Shown one piece after another: positions 61,924 to 64,000 of a stretch of DNA of 64,000 nucleotides (positions within the stretch are counted from its first letter, which is position 1; the number at the start of each line of letters is the position of its first letter). The notes beneath the pieces are model-generated. The model had not been told where the DNA came from and ran no database searches. It saw only the letters and a list, made by a program, of their open reading frames with translations. Made by a program: the position numbers and the translations under genes. The stretch comes from Diphasiastrum complanatum (lineage: Eukaryota; Streptophyta; Lycopodiopsida; Lycopodiales; Lycopodiaceae): contig CM055093.1 of the NCBI GenBank assembly GCA_029204225.1, positions 25,711,766 to 25,775,765 on the forward strand. The letters are read 5' to 3'.

Positions 61924-62301
61924 TTAAAGACTTGATCGTATCATACTCCTCAGCCTCATGACAAGATGCATGTCCTGAGGCATGAGGGTAACTCTCTTAG
62001 CGTGCACTGTGCAAAGCGTGGAGTCCTCAAAGAATTTGACTTAGGCAGTATGGAGGGCTTCCAGGGCTGTTATGTTCTAGCGAACATCATGTGGGAGTGA
62101 CCTTGTCACTACTCTCATAGACCTATAGAGCAGAGCACGGGGAATCAGAAGATTCGTTGTCCTCTGAAGTCTCCTGATATCCCTTAACCATGGTCTTCTG
62201 GGCCGACCTACTCTCCTACCAGTGCCCACTGCCCTTTGTATAGGAGGGCGAGGAGGCGGGGCAAATGTGGTAAGGCATGCTGTCTGTTTGGTATGGGCCA
62301 T
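61924..62301 (-). pseudogene. Histone H3-like sequence with two in-frame stops
   Basis: One continuous minus-strand frame of 126 codons without indels. The start MAHTKQTA is close to the H3 tail (Arg2 changed to His). Then comes a divergent Pro/Arg-rich tail, RRPWLRDIRRLQRTTNLLIP (alpha-N to alpha-1 region), LEALHTA, FFEDSTLCTVHAKRVTLMPQ and DMHLVMRLRS, the H3 C-terminal helix and loop landmarks. Stops: TAG at 62079-62077 and TAA at 62043-62041. The tail has lost Lys9/Ser10, and the total of 125 residues is shorter than canonical H3 (136). No intron, so it is probably a retrocopy or decayed H3 variant. The divergent tail recalls CENH3-type variants, but that is only a suggestion. Confidence 0.72.
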
Positions 62302-62579
62302 TTCAAGCTAAGGTATCGATATGACGTGCCAATGAGAAAGAAAAGTGCATATCCGATAGGGGAGGCGCGTGACGGCGATATGGCAGTTGGCGTATCGCCA
62401 CGACGCACGGAGGGGAAAGTTGTACTGGTATGTGAGACTCTGGACGCGTGGTAGCGATATGCATATAGCAAGGAGCGGAATTTAACGAAGAAAGTTGAGG
62501 AGAGCTAGGGAACGAAGAAATCCGAAACTGAAATATGAGCCGAAAATGTTCTTTTATACCTGTAGAACATCCCATCATA
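62302..62579. other. GC-richer spacer
   Basis: More GC-rich than its surroundings, with repeated CGATATGRC and CGTATCGCCA-type words. No gene called. Confidence 0.4.
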
Positions 62580-62890
62580 TTCACACATGTGATGTGACAC
62601 CTCCCCGCACGTGTGGTCACACGTGTCATCACATGGACCTATCACGTGTCAGGACATCAGCCATTCGTACGATCATATGGCTGGCATGCACGTGCGAGGA
62701 CATGTGTCATGATCTGGGCCACACACGCGTCATGGGACGACTGCTTCGTACGATCGTACAGTTGGCATACATGTGCAAGCACACATGTTAGGATCTGAAG
62801 TGTACACGTGTCATGCCAATGATTGGGCCGTCGTTTTCACAGGTGTGGCAATTTTGACGACATGTTTCCAAAACACGTGTACGGTTCAGA
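62580..62890. repeat. Tandem ACGTG-rich repeat, about 80-bp period
   Basis: TTCGTACGATC recurs at 62664 and 62745, each followed by TGGCATRCA and GTGTCATG-like words. ACGTGT/CACGTG/ACATGT occurs at least eight times in 300 bp. G-box-like motifs are bound by bZIP/bHLH factors in plants; this could be an enhancer array. Confidence 0.65.
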
Positions 62891-62902
62891 TGCTCTGAAT
62901 TA

Positions 62903-62912
62903 GACTATATAT
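62903..62912 (+). promoter_or_regulatory. TATA box
   Basis: CTATATATATGGG directly after the ACGTG-rich array and about 230 bp before the ORF start at 63143. The strongest core-promoter-like word in the right part of the window. Confidence 0.5.
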
Positions 62913-63125
62913 ATGGGTGTCATTTTAGGAATTCAGTTTCGCATATTGAGTCTAGGAAACCGACCTGCTGCTAAATCAGTACATACAATATCGCTAGCAC
63001 GCGCCCAACAGATCGTTCCATAGTAGCGCTGCTCCCCTGGCGCGTAGTATTGATATCCAGCATCATGTAAAGTGTATATTGACATCACACGCCTAGGATT
63101 ACACTGTTGATTTTCCCTTGCTGAT

Positions 63126-63132
63126 TGGCGCC
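63126..63132 (+). other. TGGCGCC primer-site-like motif
   Basis: The same first seven bases as the gypsy G primer site, placed after a TATA-plus-leader block and 11 bp before an ATG. Beyond seven bases the match fails, so this is weak alone. Confidence 0.3.
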
Positions 63133-63142
63133 TCATATCGAT

Positions 63143-64000
63143 ATGGCCTCCTCTTCTAGTAGTTAGATATATGATAGAGCTCTTAGTTCTTTCCTTGTTA
63201 ATGCTGCGGTTAGCGATAGACAGGCCCATTTTTTGTCCTATTTCGATTTTCAGTTTGACATAGAGAGATTTGTTATTGAGCACAAGGAAGTTTTTTCCAA
63301 ACTATACAAGGATTTTTTATTAGTGCTTGCAATAGGGTACCCTTCTGATGGACGGCCTGAAATTTGTGCATTTCACAGATTTGACTCATGCTCAGCCTAG
63401 TGCCAAGCAAAGGCATGACCGTAAGTTTGTCAAACTTATCGATCTGTTTAAACATGTCATACCCTGTGAGGAACACAATCGAGTATGTCGCTTCGTTCAG
63501 GAGGATATGGCCTTCGTGTTTTTCTTATCTGCTCTTATTCCTGACGAGGCAGATTCTTCTGGGGCGTCCATGATTGGTTTGTCTGCCCCTACCACTCATG
63601 TGGCTTTAGAGGTTTCCATTACTGATGAGGTTTTAGAAGATGTAGAGGAGGCCAGACAAGCACAACAATATGATCTTGCCAAGGCTCGTTCTTTGTCTAT
63701 CTCTCCCTTATCTACCGTGAGCGAGATTGACCAGAGCGAAACCCTGATGGACCTCCTTGTGTACCATATGGACGATATTGCATTCTTGTCCATTAGCGAC
63801 ATCGAAGACGTAATGGATCTCATAGAAGATGAGATATTATCTCTTATGTCAAGAATGATTTCTGAATTTAATGATTTTATTGACTTTGATGATGACGACC
63901 TCATAGATGGCATCGACTATGAGGACCAGGTAGAATGGGCAAGTGGCATAGATGCCCTTCAAAGGATGCTATCTACGAGCAGGGCATATGAGGCTAATAT
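63143..64000 (+). pseudogene. Acidic ORF running off the right edge
   Basis: From ATG 63143 the frame reads MASSSSS, then one TAG at 63164, then is open to 63399 (HFLSYFDFQFDIERFVIEHK). A second frame, open from 63336 (first ATG 63348) to the window end without a stop (at least 217 codons), continues with KQRHDRKFVKLIDLFKHVIP and a strongly acidic C-part (DFIDFDDDDLIDGIDYED). The frames overlap by about 60 bp, so one frameshift would unite them. No family recognised. With the TATA box and TGGCGCC motif it could be the gag start of an LTR element; it could also be a host gene. Confidence 0.45.

Overview
This is nuclear DNA of a land plant with a large, retrotransposon-rich genome. The evidence is multi-exon genes with GT-AG introns, plant-type gene families (a FUT8-like fucosyltransferase and a DUF1685 protein), Ty1/copia and Ty3/gypsy elements with plant-type primer sites (initiator-tRNA-Met and tRNA-Asp), a CACTA transposase fragment and long CT/GA microsatellites inside introns. 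The sequence alone does not fix the species. A seed-free vascular plant such as a fern fits the feel of it, but that is a guess.

Host genes. An eight-exon alpha-(1,6)-fucosyltransferase-like gene occupies 2619-9884 (+). All exon phases fit and give 593 residues. A two-exon DUF1685-family gene lies at 44057-45917 (+). A four-exon gene of unknown family lies at 58953-60305 (+), convergent with a three-exon Ulp1/C48-like protease gene at 60744-61751 (-). Just beyond is an unspliced histone H3-like sequence with two in-frame stops (61924-62301, -). An acidic ORF opens near 63143 and runs off the right edge, behind a promoter-like block.

Transposable elements. From 10.8 to 15.6 kb lie copia remnants, including a chimera whose gag/protease half and RNase H/LTR half come from different families. 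A CACTA TNP2 fragment and repeat arrays fill 15.7-18.7 kb. From 20 to 42 kb is a nested complex. A copia element (C) was hit twice in its integrase: by a Ty3/gypsy element (G) with 1031-bp LTRs, and by a younger copia element (A2, 24208-30387) with near-identical LTRs and a perfect 5-bp target duplication. The two LTRs of G abut the two halves of the same integrase codon region, but the halves lie in the wrong order, so the block has been rearranged or tandemly duplicated. The pol part of G (37.4-42.1 kb) has lost its reverse transcriptase and carries internal tandem duplications. A long decayed ORF set lies between its integrase and 3' LTR. Another decayed but nearly complete copia element (D) occupies about 49.7-54.2 kb.

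Right edge. At 62.6-64.0 kb, tandem ACGTG-rich repeats, a TATA box, a TGGCGCC primer-site-like motif and an acidic ORF together look like the 5' end of a further LTR element. This is an inference. Stretches with no recognisable gene are listed as such.
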